This document shows positions 15,631 through 24,338 of a DNA stretch of 64,000 nt, piece after piece. Each line of letters starts with the position of its first letter. The stretch's first letter is position 1. The translations under genes and the position numbers were made by a program. The stretch is from NCBI GenBank assembly GCA_045642085.1, contig JAZUIF010000040.1, forward strand, positions 102,195-166,194, given 5' to 3'. The notes below the pieces were generated by a model. The model saw only the letters and a program-made list of their open reading frames with translations. It searched no databases and was not told the DNA's origin. This stretch comes from UBA1723 sp045642085. Its GTDB lineage: Bacteria; Bacteroidota; Bacteroidia; Bacteroidales; Paludibacteraceae.

Positions 15631-15650
15631 TGCATAATTCATAATTCGTA

Positions 15651-15725
15651 ATTCGTAATTGTCGGTACATGCCGACAAATTGGGAATTCCATACGTCCCA
15701 ACCGTGGAAACGGTTGGTTATTATA
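15651..15725. repeat. TGTCGGTACA intergenic repeat, copy 2
   Basis: About 75 bases: ATTCGTAATTGTCGGTACAT, GCCGACAAATTGGGAAT, CCATACGTCCCAACCGTGG, AAACGGTTGGTTATTA. It contains two small hairpins (TGTCGG/CCGACA and AACCGT/ACGGTT). It is nearly identical to copy 3. Confidence 0.8.
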
Positions 15726-15729
15726 ACTG

Positions 15730-15778
15730 CCTAGGGTTGATTAGAGCTAAGCGACAGCGTGCGATAATCTACCCTAGG
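15730..15778. repeat. Long hairpin between two repeat copies
   Basis: CCTAGGGTTGATT (15730-15742) pairs with AATCTACCCTAGG (15766-15778), with one mismatch in 13. The 23-base loop is AGAGCTAAGCG ACAGCGTGCGAT. It is flanked on both sides by direct copies of the TGTCGGTACA repeat, forming one composite element of about 225 bases. Confidence 0.75.
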
Positions 15779-15800
15779 ATTTTGTAATGCATAATTCATA

Positions 15801-15876
15801 ATTCGTAATTGTCGGTACAAGCCGACAAATTGGGAATCCCATACGTCCTAACCGTGGAAACGGTTGGTTATTATTA
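15801..15876. repeat. TGTCGGTACA intergenic repeat, copy 3
   Basis: Nearly identical to copy 2 over about 75 bases (differences at ACAA/ACAT, ATCCC/ATTCC, CCTAACC/CCCAACC). The 15631-15948 gap contains nothing else except the next gene's -7 box. Confidence 0.8.
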
Positions 15877-15918
15877 AAGAATCCATGTTTGATTTATAAA
15901 ATAATTAACATCTTTTCT

Positions 15919-15926
15919 TATTTTTG
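15919..15926 (+). promoter_or_regulatory. -7 box of the hybrid two-component gene
   Basis: TATTTTTG, 22 bases before the ATG. A TTTG lies at 15888-15891, but the 27-base spacing is too long to be a standard -33 element. Confidence 0.55.
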
Positions 15927-15948
15927 TAGTTAAAGGAGATAAGCAAAG

Positions 15949-18900
15949 ATGGCGAAAATTTTCAATATAATATCAATCTGTATAATGATGCTTTTATCTC
16001 TCGTTGAGATGAAGGCTGAACGTTTATTGTTCTCCCACTATACTGTGGAAGACGGATTGACCAGCAACTCTGTCAACTCTGTCTGCCAGGATACAAACGG
16101 ATTTGTGTGGATGGCAACACGTTTTGGTATCAGCCGTTTCGACGGTGTGAATTTCAAAAAGTACAATTCATTCACCGACTCCGTGATTTTAAGAAACGAT
16201 ATCTACCATGCGTTCCTTCTGCCTAATGGCAAACCATCTTTCTCTAGTTCCAACTCCGTATTATTCTCATATAATGAAGAGACTGGTAATTTTATAGACA
16301 TCTCTACATTCCTTCCTAAAGACAAATACAAACATGATTTAAGAGGACTATCGCATCAAAACAACGGTGAAAGTCTGCTTGCAACGGCATGTGGGCTTTT
16401 CCGTTTCGACAAAAACTCCGACCAATTCACCCAAGTAGCTCCAAACTACGCCAACCATGTGCTTGATGTTTGCACCGATGCGTTTGGACGTTATTGGGTA
16501 GGTCATTTCAATGGTTTGCTCATTCTCGACAAGGATGGCAACATCTTACCATTCAAGCTTTTAGACGACCATCTAGTGTCGGATCTCCACTATCTCGACG
16601 AGAAACACATTCTAATATGTTCGTCTGTAGGATCAATGTGGATAGCCGAAATTCGTGATGAGAATAGCAATCCTATCTTGAGAAAAATCAATGCTCCGTT
16701 TGATTATGTCAACTCCGTTGTCTCAGACATGCAAGGCAATCTTTGGATGGGTACGTTGAACGATGGACTTTGGAAATGCACGTTTAATGGAGAGAATCTC
16801 ACTTACGATAAAATCATTCCGTTGAACGAGCCCGAGGATGCTCTGTCGAAAATCTCGTCGCTTTTTGTCGACAAAGAAGGAAACGTATGGGTGCCGACAC
16901 AAAGTTCAGGAGTGTGGTGTACCACCTCAATAAACGATTACACATACATCAAATCAAAGGATGTTGGTATTCCGCAAGCTGTGGGTGCATCATTCAGCAC
17001 TACAGAGGACGGAGATGTGTTGATGGGTACAGATGGTAATGGCCTGTTGATATTCGACTCTGACCTTCAGGTGAAAGGTACGATTACAGGATTATCGTCG
17101 AACAGTGTGCTTACAATTGAAAAGGACAATAACGACTATCTGTTTGGATTCTGGGGAGGCGAGACCAACCGTTATAATATGAAGACGGGGAATCTCTCGA
17201 AAATCCAATATAAAGGAATCGACAATCCACGCTACACGACAAAGAATATCTGTCGCATGTCGGACGGAACCATCTATGTTTCAGCTGCTGGAGATGGAGT
17301 CTACTATGGAAAGAATGGGCTATGGGACAAATTGGTTTTGACGGACTCTAGCATGGCCAACTATCCGGATGTCTGGGTGGAAGGAACTTGTCAGAAACCA
17401 GACGGGACAATCATCATCTATTCAGCCAGAACCATCTGGAGCAATCAATCCGGCAGGTTCAAGCCACTGCTTCCAGATGTCGACATATCATTATCAAGCA
17501 ATCCTTTGCATGTCAACCATTGTGTAACAAACAAAGACAATATTCTATTTGCAGCTACAAACAAAGGCATTTACTATTTCGATAAGAGCGACTATTGTCT
17601 GGGAAGTTTGAACTATATTCCTATGGGCGAATACGCTTCGTTACTGATAGATTCAGATGATGTACTATGGGCTAGCGGATCAAATGGTATTTTATCAATC
17701 GACACCAAAACGATGTCTTACGAACGTATTATGCCAGCCAGTGCCATTCCATCTTACGATTATTTCACAGGTAGAGCATGTCTGCAGACTAAGTCGGGAA
17801 ATATCTTCTTTGGTTGCAAGGATGGATTCATCCGTGTCCAGCCTAACATTAGAAACGACAGAAAAATCGGATATATGGCATTCTCTCAGCTTAATGTAAA
17901 GGGTAAAGAGGTGTCTGTAGGAAGTGATATTCTTCCTTGTCCATTGAAAAACATAGACAAATTGAATCTATCATACAATCAAAACCATTTCTCTATCGGT
18001 TTCGATTGGGTTGACTTTTCATTAGTAAACAAATTCGTGCCAAAATACCGTATTCCGGAAATCAGTCAGGATTGGATTGATTTAGGAGACAAACGAAGTA
18101 TCGATGTCGCCTATCTTCCATCAGGTGATTTTCGCATTGAACTGGCAGCTTTTTCTGGAGGAAAACCAATCCAGCAGATAACACTTCCTATCACAGTATC
18201 TTCTCCATGGTGGAACTCTGGATGGTTCTATGGATTGATAATTCTCATGTTGGTCATCTTACTATATGGATTCTATCGAATTAGAATGAGAAGATTGGAG
18301 GAGCATCGACGTGAATTGCAACAGATGGTAGACGAAAGAACTCGTGATTTGAACGACGCCAACGCACTATTGTCTGAACAAAAATCTGCTATCGAGAGTC
18401 AAAACGAGACATTGCTAGCCACACTTAAACAGAAAGACCAGCTAGTATCCGTTGTGGCTCACGACCTGAAGAATCCGATGTTTGCCATCGTCTCCACCCT
18501 AAAACGAATGCTATCTCATATCTATACTCCAGCCGAACAGCAGCGTATGATATCCAAATTGGCCGACGAATCCGAAGGTTTGCAAAACCAAATGCTCAAC
18601 CTTCTGCAGTGGGCTAACGGCGAAACTACCCAATCAATCTATCACCCGTCGGCAATCGACACCAACACATTAGTGGCAGAAGCCATATCTCTATTGACTG
18701 GTCTAGCAGACGAGAAAGAGATCAAACTTAGTCAGGTCGGCACAGCTCAGTTTGCCACATGGTCGGATTCACGAATGTTCTCAGCCATCGTCCGCAACCT
18801 GATCACAAACGCCATCAAGTTCACTCCTAAAGGGGAGATAATCACCATAGAATTGTCGGAGACTGAGGAAAACACCATTATCAAGGTAATCGACAAAGGA

Positions 18901-19914
18901 GTCGGCATGACCAAGGATAAAGTCAACGAAATCCTCTCTGGCACAAACGTGACGTCGACATCTGGCACAGAGAAAGAAGCTGGCTATGGATTCGGATTCA
19001 GAATCGTGCGTGATTATGTGCTCAAGAACAAAGGAGAACTACAGATAGAGAGTGAACCAGGTAAAGGCACAACAGTAAACGTGTCGCTGCCAAAATGTGC
19101 TGATGAGAAACTGGAGACAATATCGGTAGAGAAACCAGATGTGGAGTTGAGAATCAACAAAGAGCTGCTATCAGGCAAATCAATTTTGGTTGTCGACGAC
19201 GACGAATTGATTATGGAGCATATCACAGATTTGTTGTCGCCATACGTGGAAGTGCATCAGGCGCACGACGGAAAAGAAGGAATTTCTCAGGCTCAAAAGC
19301 ATGTGCCGGATCTGATTCTCAGCGATGTAGAGATGCCAAATATGAATGGTTTGGAGATGTATGAGAAGTTGACAGGAGAATTGATCACGTCGAATATTCC
19401 TCTGCTATTCCTGTCTGCCAAGACAGACGACAATGTACGATTGAAAGGACTCTCTATCGGAGCCATCGACTATATCGCAAAGCCATTTGCCGACGATGAG
19501 CTTTTGGTGAAGATATGCAATTTCTTGATGTGGCATCAGAAGACACAAGTGACCGCTTTGACCAAATCATTGGAAGGAGAAGAAACGGAGTCATCCGACA
19601 AGATCAATCCATTGTTGGATAAAATTCTTCTTCTCGTTAAAGAAAACTATACTAATCCACTATACTCATTGTCAGAATTCACTCAGGATCTAGGAATGAG
19701 CAAGTCGACATTATGCCGACGCTTAAAAGCCATCACCGACAAAACTGCTATGGAGATTCTTACCGAGTACCGTCTGAATATGGCAAAGAAATTGTTGGCA
19801 GAAGGCAATATGACAGTGAGCGACGTAGCTTATGCTGTCGGCTTCAACGATCCATTATATTTCAGCCGTAGATTCAAGCAGGCGTTTGGAAATTCACCGA
19901 AAGAGGCGAGATAG
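15949..19914 (+). CDS. Hybrid two-component system sensor/regulator (HTCS)
   Basis: 1321 residues spanning the inner membrane. A signal peptide (1-23) precedes a periplasmic sensor of repeated beta-propeller motifs (GLTSNSVNSVCQDTNGFVWM, then many WMGT/NLWMG-like blades, to about 690). A Y_Y_Y-like domain (about 690-750) and a TM segment (about 757-778) follow. Next come a HisKA domain with phospho-His838 in VVAHDLKNP, an HATPase with GVGMTKDKV and GYGFGFRIV, a receiver with Asp1126 in LILSDVEMPN, and a C-terminal AraC-type HTH (about 1216-1321). HTCS proteins usually sense oligosaccharides and activate neighbouring polysaccharide loci. No susC/susD pair lies nearby, so the target is unclear. 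Full length. Confidence 0.96.
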   Translation: MAKIFNIISICIMMLLSLVEMKAERLLFSHYTVEDGLTSNSVNSVCQDTNGFVWMATRFGISRFDGVNFKKYNSFTDSVILRNDIYHAFLLPNGKPSFSSSNSVLFSYNEETGNFIDISTFLPKDKYKHDLRGLSHQNNGESLLATACGLFRFDKNSDQFTQVAPNYANHVLDVCTDAFGRYWVGHFNGLLILDKDGNILPFKLLDDHLVSDLHYLDEKHILICSSVGSMWIAEIRDENSNPILRKINAPFDYVNSVVSDMQGNLWMGTLNDGLWKCTFNGENLTYDKIIPLNEPEDALSKISSLFVDKEGNVWVPTQSSGVWCTTSINDYTYIKSKDVGIPQAVGASFSTTEDGDVLMGTDGNGLLIFDSDLQVKGTITGLSSNSVLTIEKDNNDYLFGFWGGETNRYNMKTGNLSKIQYKGIDNPRYTTKNICRMSDGTIYVSAAGDGVYYGKNGLWDKLVLTDSSMANYPDVWVEGTCQKPDGTIIIYSARTIWSNQSGRFKPLLPDVDISLSSNPLHVNHCVTNKDNILFAATNKGIYYFDKSDYCLGSLNYIPMGEYASLLIDSDDVLWASGSNGILSIDTKTMSYERIMPASAIPSYDYFTGRACLQTKSGNIFFGCKDGFIRVQPNIRNDRKIGYMAFSQLNVKGKEVSVGSDILPCPLKNIDKLNLSYNQNHFSIGFDWVDFSLVNKFVPKYRIPEISQDWIDLGDKRSIDVAYLPSGDFRIELAAFSGGKPIQQITLPITVSSPWWNSGWFYGLIILMLVILLYGFYRIRMRRLEEHRRELQQMVDERTRDLNDANALLSEQKSAIESQNETLLATLKQKDQLVSVVAHDLKNPMFAIVSTLKRMLSHIYTPAEQQRMISKLADESEGLQNQMLNLLQWANGETTQSIYHPSAIDTNTLVAEAISLLTGLADEKEIKLSQVGTAQFATWSDSRMFSAIVRNLITNAIKFTPKGEIITIELSETEENTIIKVIDKGVGMTKDKVNEILSGTNVTSTSGTEKEAGYGFGFRIVRDYVLKNKGELQIESEPGKGTTVNVSLPKCADEKLETISVEKPDVELRINKELLSGKSILVVDDDELIMEHITDLLSPYVEVHQAHDGKEGISQAQKHVPDLILSDVEMPNMNGLEMYEKLTGELITSNIPLLFLSAKTDDNVRLKGLSIGAIDYIAKPFADDELLVKICNFLMWHQKTQVTALTKSLEGEETESSDKINPLLDKILLLVKENYTNPLYSLSEFTQDLGMSKSTLCRRLKAITDKTAMEILTEYRLNMAKKLLAEGNMTVSDVAYAVGFNDPLYFSRRFKQAFGNSPKEAR

Positions 19915-19926
19915 GAGGAGGAATAT

Positions 19927-21024
19927 TTATCCCTCCAAACTTCTCTCCAACTTAATTTTTCTTATAACCTCGGCTTTGATATGCTCATCCAAATAATGCT
20001 CAAGAAGAGCGTTAGCAAGTTCAAGTCCACGGAATTCAGGATTATTCAATGTAGTGTGAAGCAGAATCGGTTTTTCCGCATGGAAATATGAGCATCTGAT
20101 TTGATATGCCAATTCCGTCATCAAATAGCCATACAGCGTACTTTTTGAGTTATATATTTTGCCCTCGATCTCAATCTGCATAGAATTCGGATATTGAGGA
20201 TTAATGTACTCGTCAAGTCCCAACAAATTGGCAAGATTCATATTCCTATTTCCAGTAGCATCCAACGTCTTGCGTACATCATCTTTAGTCCAATCAGCAC
20301 GTGCCGCCTTATCTCTGACAGTATAGAAGAAATGTTTGATTTTTCTTTCTGCCACGGAGTAATCTTCATCCTTAGCATAAAGTTTGCTGAATAGCGACGA
20401 CACCATAAAATTCTGAGCCGATCTATTCTTAAGCCAGTTTCTAAGCATCTCATTCTCCTTTTTCATCTGGTTTTTCTCCATTGTGCCGTAATTGACAGAT
20501 TCCTTGGCGATACTTGTGTAGATACCATTAAAGGCTCTCCAATAGTAAGTGAACATATCCTCCTCACACTTCTTTGATTTAGCGTAGATATAGGAGAATA
20601 CAGCTGCGATTCCAGACTCATACTTGCTCTTGACACGCTTCATAAGATACTCAGCCACAAACTCTTTGTCTCGCAGTGGTGTAAGGTCGACATACACATC
20701 ACTTGGAATCAAATTATACACGCGAGCTTTACCTATTGTCTTGGTCTCCTCTGAATGGCCCTCCTTAATAATCACCTTCTCAAAATCACAGTTGTGACCA
20801 TAGAAAATAAGTTGCGCAAGCAGACTTTTTCTTACCGCGTCTTCAACCTCATTGGAATACCATACCTTATAAAGTTCTTTCTCTGCATTAGTCTCATAAA
20901 TAATAATAAAGCTATTAGCAGCGACGGTAATCTGCATCTCCATCCTGTTGTAAGTATAACGGAACTGTTGACAATCATCAGTATCGATGTCGTTTATAAT
21001 AACATAGTAAGTGTATTTTGCCAT
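19927..21024 (-). CDS. HEPN-like domain protein, function unknown
   Basis: 365 residues from ATG 21024 (MAKYTYYVIINDIDTDD); the extension to 21165 crosses AT-rich promoter-like sequence and is unlikely. There is no signal peptide, so it is probably cytoplasmic. The N-terminal half is mixed beta (about 1-150) and the C-terminal half is helical. Near the C-terminus, AYQIRCSYFHAEKP contains an R-x4-H motif, followed by an aliphatic helix (ELANALLEHYLDEHI). This is the pattern of Apea-like HEPN domains, many of which are RNases in toxin or antiviral systems. I see no partner nucleotidyltransferase or second defence gene. The gene converges on the HTCS gene. The family assignment is inference. Confidence 0.5.
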   Translation of the reverse strand: MAKYTYYVIINDIDTDDCQQFRYTYNRMEMQITVAANSFIIIYETNAEKELYKVWYSNEVEDAVRKSLLAQLIFYGHNCDFEKVIIKEGHSEETKTIGKARVYNLIPSDVYVDLTPLRDKEFVAEYLMKRVKSKYESGIAAVFSYIYAKSKKCEEDMFTYYWRAFNGIYTSIAKESVNYGTMEKNQMKKENEMLRNWLKNRSAQNFMVSSLFSKLYAKDEDYSVAERKIKHFFYTVRDKAARADWTKDDVRKTLDATGNRNMNLANLLGLDEYINPQYPNSMQIEIEGKIYNSKSTLYGYLMTELAYQIRCSYFHAEKPILLHTTLNNPEFRGLELANALLEHYLDEHIKAEVIRKIKLERSLEG

Positions 21025-21170
21025 ATATGAAACTATTATGTAGTTTAGAACTATTTTGCTAAAATAATAAAAAAGCCTATCTATCAATGGCAAACACAAT
21101 TGTTTTTTTCTTTGAAACAATCCTCCATATTTTTGGAACCATTTTACGTAGTCATCTTTTTGCAATAATC

Positions 21171-21178
21171 TACTTTTG
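21171..21178 (+). promoter_or_regulatory. -7 box of the SGNH hydrolase gene
   Basis: TACTTTTG, 46 bases upstream of the ATG at 21225. No -33 box was seen. Confidence 0.5.
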
Positions 21179-21224
21179 TAATTGCAGATACGGACATTCC
21201 GTGTCTTTTACAATTACAAACTAG

Positions 21225-22583
21225 ATGACAATGATACTCAATAAAAAATTATTAGCTGCCAGTGCAATGGTCTTGGCGTTAGGAGGATCAGCTTATGCGA
21301 TCACTCCCAACAGACTATTGACGCGTGGATTGACCGCATATACAAGCAGCGGTGAGAATACATATATTACCGACGGAGACCTCACTAACTGGAAGCAGTG
21401 TACAGCAAAAGATATAGCCTTAAACGTTGGAGAAGGACCTTCACGTCTGTTCATATCATGGGAATCATATGGTGACTGTGCATGGGCCACTGATTTCACC
21501 AATGGATGCGGACACACTGGAACCCCTATTCGCGACTTTAAGATATTAACGTCAGCAAATTCCACAAATGGACAAGATGGAGATTGGACTGTAGCTGCAG
21601 AGATCATAGACAATCCTGTAATGGCTCGAGGCGTATATGTCGACTTCGAAGGAATGTCATGGTTCCGTTTTGTAAGCGAAAATGAAATCGGTCAGATTCT
21701 AGAGATCGAAGCTTTTGATGCGACAAACGACATCGACGACACTTGGTTCTTTATGGGAACAAGTATCAGCCAAATGGGTTTGAAGCAGCAAGATACAGAT
21801 TCAACCACAGCCAATATCATCAATGGCAGATTCCCTAATTTTACGCCAGCAATGTTGCGAGGAGGAATCGGATGTATCAACAGCACAGAGGTCGTAGAAC
21901 ATCTTGACGATTACTTGAAGTATGCAGGAAACGTTAAGCATTGGGCTATTGAGATGGGGACGAATGATGCTTGGGGAGGTGGAGACTGGAATCTCGACAA
22001 TTACAAACGTAATATGCAGACTATTATCGACTCCGCAAAAGCTCATGGTATTGAACCGATTTTAGCACGAATCATTGCAACAAACGAGGAGAAAGCAGGA
22101 TGGCAAATCAATCAGAAATATCTTGACGCAGTCGACGAGCTTACCGAAAAGAACAATCTACATCCAGGACCTGATTTCTTTAACTACTTCCTGGATCATC
22201 CCGAACTAATCGGCTCGGATGGAGTGCATCCTAATGGCACAACAGGAGGCGGACAAGCGATGCATCATCTATGGGCAGACGCATTAGCTCCACTATATGC
22301 AGAAAGCTTAAATCAGACACCCGACTCCTCAGCGACTTCTGTTCATGAGAGAGTCAAAATAATCACACCCAGGATATTTGTCGACAAGAAAAAAATCAGA
22401 ATCTCAGGAATAGAGAATCAGAACATTACCGTTGATATATTGTCGACAACAGGCACATTAATCGAGCAACATAAATTAACAAATTCACAACCATACGAAT
22501 TTAAGACCCATGTCACTGCGGGACTTTATATTTTAGTCGTGAAATGGAAAGGTGGCATGACATCGTACAAAGTGACATTATGA
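21225..22583 (+). CDS. Secreted SGNH/GDSL hydrolase with T9SS sorting domain
   Basis: 452 residues. The signal peptide ends near SAYA (about 25). An N-terminal beta-sandwich (about 26-165: ITDGDLTNWKQC, WFRFVSENEIGQILEIEAFD) resembles discoidin-type carbohydrate-binding domains. The SGNH hydrolase domain has block I WFFMGTSISQMG (GTS in place of GDS, Ser as nucleophile), block III EMGTNDAWGG, and block V SDGVHPN with the Asp-His pair. The last 75 residues are a T9SS type A domain (VDILSTTGTLI, ATGLY-like VTAGLYILVVKW). It is probably a surface carbohydrate esterase removing acetyl groups; the substrate is unknown. Monocistronic by context. Confidence 0.85.
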   Translation: MTMILNKKLLAASAMVLALGGSAYAITPNRLLTRGLTAYTSSGENTYITDGDLTNWKQCTAKDIALNVGEGPSRLFISWESYGDCAWATDFTNGCGHTGTPIRDFKILTSANSTNGQDGDWTVAAEIIDNPVMARGVYVDFEGMSWFRFVSENEIGQILEIEAFDATNDIDDTWFFMGTSISQMGLKQQDTDSTTANIINGRFPNFTPAMLRGGIGCINSTEVVEHLDDYLKYAGNVKHWAIEMGTNDAWGGGDWNLDNYKRNMQTIIDSAKAHGIEPILARIIATNEEKAGWQINQKYLDAVDELTEKNNLHPGPDFFNYFLDHPELIGSDGVHPNGTTGGGQAMHHLWADALAPLYAESLNQTPDSSATSVHERVKIITPRIFVDKKKIRISGIENQNITVDILSTTGTLIEQHKLTNSQPYEFKTHVTAGLYILVVKWKGGMTSYKVTL

Positions 22584-22608
22584 TTAACATAAACACTCAA
22601 TATAACAC

Positions 22609-22640
22609 AAAAACGGGCAGGCTTAAAACCTGCCCTACAT
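22609..22640 (-). terminator. Terminator-like hairpin between convergent genes
   Basis: GGGCAGG (22615-22621) pairs with CCTGCCC (22629-22635). On the minus strand it is followed by GTTTTTGTG, so it best fits the VWA gene at 22689. Confidence 0.7.
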
Positions 22641-22659
22641 CTTCGACATTAATTTAATG

Positions 22660-22683
22660 GACTCAGAATTATTCTGAGCCCAT
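22660..22683. terminator. Second hairpin just after the VWA gene
   Basis: CTCAGAAT and ATTCTGAG arms around a single base; an A/T-rich tail follows on the plus strand. It may add to bidirectional termination. Confidence 0.4.
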
Positions 22684-22688
22684 TATTT

Positions 22689-24209
22689 TTAATGGCGTAT
22701 TTTTTCATTCTTCAGCACGCTAGCCTCACGCACCAAAACCTTCAATTCGTCAATATAACCATTTTTGTCAGAAGGCAAAGGTGCAAGAGCGTCAGAAATT
22801 TCATTAAGAGACATTGAACAATATTTGCTATCTCTAAGAACCTGAGCAAATGCAGAAACATATTGAGCCAAATTGAAATCAGCAGAATTTTGCTCCTTCA
22901 CAAATGAACCATCTATCTTTAGTTCCTGAAGACGACTTTCTGTTTCAGTCGGCTTCTTATATCTGAATTTGACAGTCATCCAATTGGAATAATCAGCAGA
23001 TGGGACAGGGGTTACATATTCAGACTCTGTTGCTGTATTAGCAAATTCCTCATTACTATCAGCCGCTACGATTTCGTAAAGAGCAGTGACAGTATGACCG
23101 GACCCCATGTCGCCAGCATCTTTTTTGTCATTATTGAAATCTTCATTACTAAGAAGACGTTTCTCATATCCAATAAGCCTATATGCTTTAACAAGATTAG
23201 GATTGAAATCAACAAGAATTTTGACATCCTGAGCCACTGTGTATATAGAGCCCCAAAGTTCAGTACCCAAAGCTTTTTTAGCCTCGCTCAAAGTAGCAAT
23301 ATAAAAATAGTTTCCATTACCAGCATCTGCTATAGACGACATCATCTCGTCATTAAGATTGCCTCTACCAAAACCTAGTACAGTAAGAAACACATTGCAT
23401 TCACGCTCTTTTTCGATTAATTGTTTAAGTGCAGGAGTGCTTGATACACCAACGTTGAAATCTCCATCTGTAGCCAGAACGACGCGATTGTTGCCACCTT
23501 CAATAAAATTCGCACGGGCAATTTCATAAGCAGTCATAATTCCTTTTGCTCCCTGAGTGCTTCCTCCAGAGTGAAGTGAGTGGAGGGCTTCTAAAATCTT
23601 TTTTCGTCCGGATTCTGTGCATGGTGTACTATTTAAAAGGACTTGTTCTCTGCCTGCATATGTGACGATGGCCACTCGATCGTTCTCACGCAATCCTTCC
23701 ATCAACACTTCATACGCATTTACAAGCAAAGGCAATTCTTCATGCATACTGCCAGAGACATCTATCAGAAAAACAAGATTTGATGATGGGACGTTTTCAA
23801 TATCAACCTCTTTAGCTTTTAGCCCTAATTTTAGAAGATAGTGTTCCTTATTCCATGCACACTTTCCTATTTCTGCATTTAACGAAACAAGGTTGTCATC
23901 AGTAGGAGATGGATAAGAATATTCAAAATAGTTGACAAACTCCTCAGTTCTTACAGAACCAACAGGAGGAAGAGATCCATTATGAATATAATCTCGAGCA
24001 TTACTATAACTAGCCTTATCTACATCTACCGAGAAAACCGATGTCGGATTAACAGATACTAATTTAAAATCATTTTCTTCCCTATCAGAATACCTTTCTG
24101 TGTTATAGTTGTAATCTCTATATGAATAAGATCCATCATCAGAATCTTCTCCAGAGCAACCACACAAAATAGAACCTAAAATAGAGATAGCAATAATAGT
24201 TCTTTTCAT
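22689..24209 (-). CDS. VWA-domain lipoprotein (YfbK-like)
   Basis: 506 residues from ATG 24209; the signal peptide ends at lipobox LCGC followed by SGEDSDD. The N-terminal von Willebrand-associated domain (about 45-130) includes SVDVDKASYSNARDYI and VRTEEFVNYFEY. The VWA domain (about 150-330) has the metal-site motif DVSGSM, a threonine in GGSTQG, and ATDGDFNVG. The C-terminal DUF3520-like part includes NWMTVKFRYKKP and AQYVSAFAQVLRDS. Homologues are surface or periplasmic proteins of unclear role. Most Bacteroides versions carry an extra N-terminal carboxypeptidase-regulatory domain that is missing here. The -7 box at 24245 makes the upstream ATG 24236 unlikely. Confidence 0.88.
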   Translation of the reverse strand: MKRTIIAISILGSILCGCSGEDSDDGSYSYRDYNYNTERYSDREENDFKLVSVNPTSVFSVDVDKASYSNARDYIHNGSLPPVGSVRTEEFVNYFEYSYPSPTDDNLVSLNAEIGKCAWNKEHYLLKLGLKAKEVDIENVPSSNLVFLIDVSGSMHEELPLLVNAYEVLMEGLRENDRVAIVTYAGREQVLLNSTPCTESGRKKILEALHSLHSGGSTQGAKGIMTAYEIARANFIEGGNNRVVLATDGDFNVGVSSTPALKQLIEKERECNVFLTVLGFGRGNLNDEMMSSIADAGNGNYFYIATLSEAKKALGTELWGSIYTVAQDVKILVDFNPNLVKAYRLIGYEKRLLSNEDFNNDKKDAGDMGSGHTVTALYEIVAADSNEEFANTATESEYVTPVPSADYSNWMTVKFRYKKPTETESRLQELKIDGSFVKEQNSADFNLAQYVSAFAQVLRDSKYCSMSLNEISDALAPLPSDKNGYIDELKVLVREASVLKNEKIRH

Positions 24210-24244
24210 ACAGCAAACAATTTTACGCATTATCATAATTTATG

Positions 24245-24252
24245 CAAATGTA
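24245..24252 (-). promoter_or_regulatory. -7 box of the VWA gene
   Basis: TACATTTG on the minus strand, 35 bases before the ATG at 24209. Together with the terminator at 24284-24318 it separates this gene from the PorP operon. Confidence 0.55.
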
Positions 24253-24283
24253 TAATAAATTCATTAAAACACATAGATTAAAT

Positions 24284-24318
24284 AAAAAAAAACCGGTCCA
24301 TCAGATGATAGACCGGCT
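24284..24318 (-). terminator. Terminator of the adhesin-OmpA-PorP operon
   Basis: On the minus strand, CCGGTC and GACCGG arms (24293-24298 and 24311-24316), followed by eight or more T residues. It lies 20 bases past the PorP gene. Confidence 0.88.
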
Positions 24319-24338
24319 TAACTCTATAAAGTAACTTA

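Noticed and set aside
15651..15876. CRISPR array from the repeated units at 15.65-15.88 kb
   Set aside because: Only two full copies, 75 bases long, with a hairpin rather than a unique spacer, and no cas genes nearby.
19014..19226. Antisense ORFs inside the HTCS, adhesin and GH8-like genes
   Set aside because: They are shadows of strongly supported genes in other frames, with no independent starts or domains.
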